DNA from: Deltaproteobacteria bacterium
GTDB lineage: Bacteria; Myxococcota_A; UBA9042; DTJE01
DNA length: 7,767 nucleotides
Reading direction: 5' to 3'
Assembly: GCA_016784945.1 (NCBI GenBank)
Contig: JADHTP010000143.1
Location: 1-7,767 of the forward strand
Shown here: positions 5,189 through 7,767 of the stretch, in pieces
Position numbering within the stretch: position 1 is the stretch's first letter
Layout of the letters: each line of letters starts with the position of its first letter
Notes under the pieces: generated by a model
Told to the model about the DNA's origin: nothing
What the model saw: the letters and a program-made list of their open reading frames with translations, nothing else
Databases searched by the model: none
Program-made: the position numbers and the translations under genes

Positions 5189-6385
5189 TTGCGGTGCTGG
5201 TTCGCAGTCCTGGCGCTATTCCTGGTGGTGGCCGGTGCCCGCACCTGCCCCGCCAATCCCATGGATACCTTCGGTTACGGATCCCGTGCCATGGGCATGG
5301 GGAACGCCGCCACCGCCACGGCCCAGTCCTACGAGGCGTGCTACTACAACCCGGCCGCCCTGGCCCGACTGGCCGGAAATGGGCCCGAACTGGGCCTGGG
5401 CGTGCTCCTGTACCGCCCCTTCCTGAGGGTCAACGGCGAGGGTTCGCGGACCAACAGCACCCACGCGCTCTACGATGTGGGTTTTGCGTCGCCCATCCCC
5501 TTCGGCAAGGACATGTGGGACATGCTCTTCGTGGGCGTGAACGTCCTGATCCCGGGCACGCGGGTCTACGCCATCCGGGCGAGGGCGCCGGACGACCCCC
5601 ACTTCCCTTTCCTCGAGGACACGAACCGACGGCTCGTCCTGAACCTGGCGGCCTCCCTGCGCCTGTGGAAGAACATCGCCATAGGGGCCGGTTTCACCAT
5701 GCTGCCCAACGTGTACGGCGTGCTCCGCGTTGAGGACCCTTCCACTTCGGTGGACGTGGAAATGAACCTGTCGCCCAACGTGGGCCTCCTGGTGGAACCC
5801 ATCCCCGAGGTGGCCATCGGCATCACCTGGCGCGGGTCCAACCGATCCTTCATCTCCGTGGTGTCCGAGGATCCCAACCTCCAGGTGGACTCCTACGACT
5901 ACTCCACGCCCCACGAAATCGCCCTGGGCGTTGCCGGACGGGTGGGCCCGGTGCTGTTGAGCGGTGACTTCACCTGGTATTTCTACCGGCAGTTCAAGCA
6001 GTCCAAGGCCACCACCGACGGGAAGGGGACCAACGATCCGGGCTTTTCCGATGCGGTGGCCGTGCGCCTGGGGGCCGAATGGAACGTGATTGACGCGGTG
6101 CAGATCCGGGCCGGGTTCAGCTGGGTCCAGTCCCCGGTGCCTTCCCAGGAGGGTGATACCAACCTGCTGGACGGCGACAGGTACACGCCGAGCCTGGGTG
6201 TGGGATTCGACTTGGCCGCAGTGGGCGGGCCGCCCATCCAGCTGGACGCGCACATCGCCTGGTCCTTCATGGACACCAACACCGACGAGAAGCTCACGTT
6301 CATCCCTGACAACCCGGGCTATCCCTCCATGGAGTCCGGAGGGTCCGTTCTGAACGCGGGACTGACAGCCAAGGTGAGGTTCTGA
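5189..6385 (+). CDS. FadL/OmpP1/TodX-family outer-membrane channel for hydrophobic compounds
   Basis: The frame is open from 5048, but its first 47 codons cross the promoter region and look non-coding. There is no in-frame ATG before the signal peptide. TTG 5189, with GGGGGA at 5177-5182, gives a 398-residue protein with a clean signal sequence (hydrophobic AVLALFLVVAG, cleavage likely after CPA at residue 22). The mature N-terminus (NPMDTFGYGSRAMGMGNA, about 23-40) and YYNPAAL (52-58) are typical of FadL-family plug regions. Alternating polar and hydrophobic strands run to a C-terminal LTAKVRF ending in Phe, as expected of an outer-membrane barrel. FadL relatives take up long-chain fatty acids, aromatics or other hydrophobic molecules. 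It is slightly shorter than the usual 420-450 residues. Its stop overlaps the next ATG (TGATG), so the two are translationally coupled. The substrate is unknown. Cys 20 just before the cleavage site is unusual but lacks a lipobox. Confidence 0.85.
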   Translation: MRCWFAVLALFLVVAGARTCPANPMDTFGYGSRAMGMGNAATATAQSYEACYYNPAALARLAGNGPELGLGVLLYRPFLRVNGEGSRTNSTHALYDVGFASPIPFGKDMWDMLFVGVNVLIPGTRVYAIRARAPDDPHFPFLEDTNRRLVLNLAASLRLWKNIAIGAGFTMLPNVYGVLRVEDPSTSVDVEMNLSPNVGLLVEPIPEVAIGITWRGSNRSFISVVSEDPNLQVDSYDYSTPHEIALGVAGRVGPVLLSGDFTWYFYRQFKQSKATTDGKGTNDPGFSDAVAVRLGAEWNVIDAVQIRAGFSWVQSPVPSQEGDTNLLDGDRYTPSLGVGFDLAAVGGPPIQLDAHIAWSFMDTNTDEKLTFIPDNPGYPSMESGGSVLNAGLTAKVRF

Positions 6386-7767
6386 TGGGGCGTCAACCGT
6401 CCACCGTCGTTAACCTGGGGACAGTCACCCGGTTTTCCGGGCAGGTCATTCTCCACGGCCCGCAGTCAACCGCTACCCGGTGGACGCTGGTGCTGGGTCT
6501 CCTGGTGGCCGTGGGGTGCGGGCGCGGCCTGGGTCCCGACATGGACGGGGACGGGCTGTCCGATCGCCAGGAGGACCTGTTCGGTACCGATCCCGCCCGG
6601 TCCGACACGGACTGCGACGGACTCACCGACGGTGTGGACACCCAGCCCCTGACCGGGGCGGTCCTGAGCCTGACCCGGGGGCCCGTCACCGAGGACGAGA
6701 CCGGCACCATGTGCGCCCAACTGGAGGCCCGTCTCTCCGTGGGCGGCGGCGGGATCCTCGAAGGCCGGGACATTGTCCTGGAAAGCGACCTGGGTGATTT
6801 TGGGCCCATCACGGAAGAAGAACCCGCCGTGTATCGATCCACTCTGTGCGTGGACGCCGACGACGCTGGCATCGCCCACGTGAAGGCAAGATACGACAAT
6901 ATTGGCGACACCTGTCCGTCGGTCGTGGGCCAGACCGTGGCGGTCTTCATCCCCCGGGACATGTTGCCCCAGCCCGGCCTGAACACCTTCGACGAGAGGG
7001 GGCCGATCAAGGGTCTGCTGCGCGTGTACGCCCTGGACGGCGACACTCCGGGCACCGCCTTCGAGGGGGCCTATGTCGTGGTCGATACGGGCACGGGGAC
7101 ATTGAGCGGCTTCACGGATTCCGACGGCATCCTGGACTTCAGCCAGGCCCCCGACCTCAAGGGCCCGGTGGACGTAACCGTGACTGCCGAGGGGTATCGC
7201 GCCACATCCTATTTCGGGGTGGATGCGGCCATCGTGGCCGTGGCCCTGGTGCGCCTGGACCCGGTCCCGGGGGTGGACGACCAGCGCGTGGGATCGGTAA
7301 CCGGCAAGGTGACGGGTTTCGACGGACAGACCGGCCTGGAGAAGTTTCCGGCCGGGGGAAGCATCTTCGACCTGGAATGTGTCGATGACATTTCCATCGC
7401 CATCGTTTCCGTGGCCATGCGGAACGTACCCCTGTCTTCCATCAGCATGGGCAACATCCTGGAGGCTCCCGACGCATCGGAAGGCTCCCCCATACCACGC
7501 CCATCGAACATGTATGTCCACGACAAGCCGCCCATGGACCAGTTCCGTCTGGACGGCCTGCCCGATGGCCAGCACCTGCTGTTCGCTCTCGGCGGCACCA
7601 TCCGGTGTCTCCTGAACGTCATGTTCAATCCCTACGAGATGTCCTTCCGCCCCCGTGCCCTGGGTATCAAGCGGATCGATATAAAGGGTGGAAAGACCAT
7701 CCAGGAAGACCTGGAGATGAACATCGACCTTCTGCCTGACCAGGTCACGGGTGTTGACGTGCAACTG
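6385..7767 (+). CDS. Lipoprotein with TSP3-like calcium loop and carboxypeptidase-regulatory-like domain (3' end outside window)
   Basis: ATG 6385 overlaps the FadL-type stop by one base, with a GGTGAGG ribosome site just upstream. The frame then stays open for 461 codons to the window edge, so the C-terminus is missing. The N-terminus is long for a lipoprotein (44 residues before Cys 45), but the hydrophobic segment TLVLGLLVAVGC ends in an acceptable lipobox and no better start is seen. Residues 52-88 (DMDGDGLSDRQEDLFGTDP, then DTDCDGLTDGVD) match thrombospondin type-3 / OmpA-linker calcium-binding repeats. Residues about 95-190 look like an Ig or invasin-like beta domain. Residues about 208-293 (IKGLLRVYAL, then GFTDSDGILDF and VTVTAEGY) resemble a carboxypeptidase regulatory-like beta-sandwich. 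A second GKVTGFDG start near 305 may begin another such domain. It is probably a surface or periplasmic lipoprotein partner of the FadL-type channel. Its precise role is unknown. Confidence 0.85.
   Translation, partial: MGRQPSTVVNLGTVTRFSGQVILHGPQSTATRWTLVLGLLVAVGCGRGLGPDMDGDGLSDRQEDLFGTDPARSDTDCDGLTDGVDTQPLTGAVLSLTRGPVTEDETGTMCAQLEARLSVGGGGILEGRDIVLESDLGDFGPITEEEPAVYRSTLCVDADDAGIAHVKARYDNIGDTCPSVVGQTVAVFIPRDMLPQPGLNTFDERGPIKGLLRVYALDGDTPGTAFEGAYVVVDTGTGTLSGFTDSDGILDFSQAPDLKGPVDVTVTAEGYRATSYFGVDAAIVAVALVRLDPVPGVDDQRVGSVTGKVTGFDGQTGLEKFPAGGSIFDLECVDDISIAIVSVAMRNVPLSSISMGNILEAPDASEGSPIPRPSNMYVHDKPPMDQFRLDGLPDGQHLLFALGGTIRCLLNVMFNPYEMSFRPRALGIKRIDIKGGKTIQEDLEMNIDLLPDQVTGVDVQL

Noticed and set aside
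5216..6253. 345-codon minus-strand open frame opposite the FadL-type gene
   Set aside because: It is rich in His, Gly, Val and Arg with no motif. The opposite strand is a clear outer-membrane barrel protein.
6466..7764. 432-codon minus-strand open frame at the right edge
   Set aside because: It is the antisense of the plus-strand lipoprotein frame, which has TSP3-like motifs, a lipobox and coupling to the FadL-type gene. The minus frame shows no recognisable motif.

Overview
The window is uniformly GC-rich, and its codons end mostly in G or C. It looks like one piece of the chromosome of a diderm (outer-membrane) bacterium. An outer-membrane FadL-type barrel, three lipoprotein signal peptides and large secreted Ig-like and calcium-loop proteins suggest a deltaproteobacterial lineage such as Myxococcota or Bradymonadota. 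That placement is inferred from style, not from a marker gene. No tRNA, rRNA, IS element or CRISPR array was seen.

Layout, left to right. (1) The 3' part of a cstA-family peptide/pyruvate transporter gene enters from the left edge and ends at 1007. (2) One base after its stop begins a small lipoprotein gene that is broken, or programmed, across two frames. Its signal peptide and lipobox are in one frame (1009-1119) and its body is in the +1 frame (about 1097-1588). The gene's tail holds four tandem 7-bp repeats and a strong hairpin. (3) A sigma-70-family factor with only regions 2 and 4 follows at 1678-2214, behind an excellent Shine-Dalgarno sequence. (4) A short convergent intergenic region holds two hairpins. 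(5) A 926-residue lipoprotein is encoded on the minus strand (2280-5060). It has a lipobox, tandem Ig-like domains, then about 550 residues that resemble the BPI/LBP (TULIP) lipid-binding fold. (6) A compact divergent promoter region (about 5061-5188) carries an 11-bp direct repeat. (7) On the plus strand, a FadL/OmpP1-type barrel (5189-6385) overlaps by one base with a second lipoprotein gene (6385 to beyond the right edge). That protein has a thrombospondin-type-3-like calcium loop and a carboxypeptidase-regulatory-like domain.

The right-hand half is the interesting part. A predicted lipid-binding TULIP-type lipoprotein is divergently transcribed from a FadL-type hydrophobic-compound channel, which is translationally coupled to another lipoprotein. 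Together they could form an envelope module that captures, shuttles or exports lipids or other hydrophobic molecules. The gene order and domains are read from sequence; the joint function is inference.
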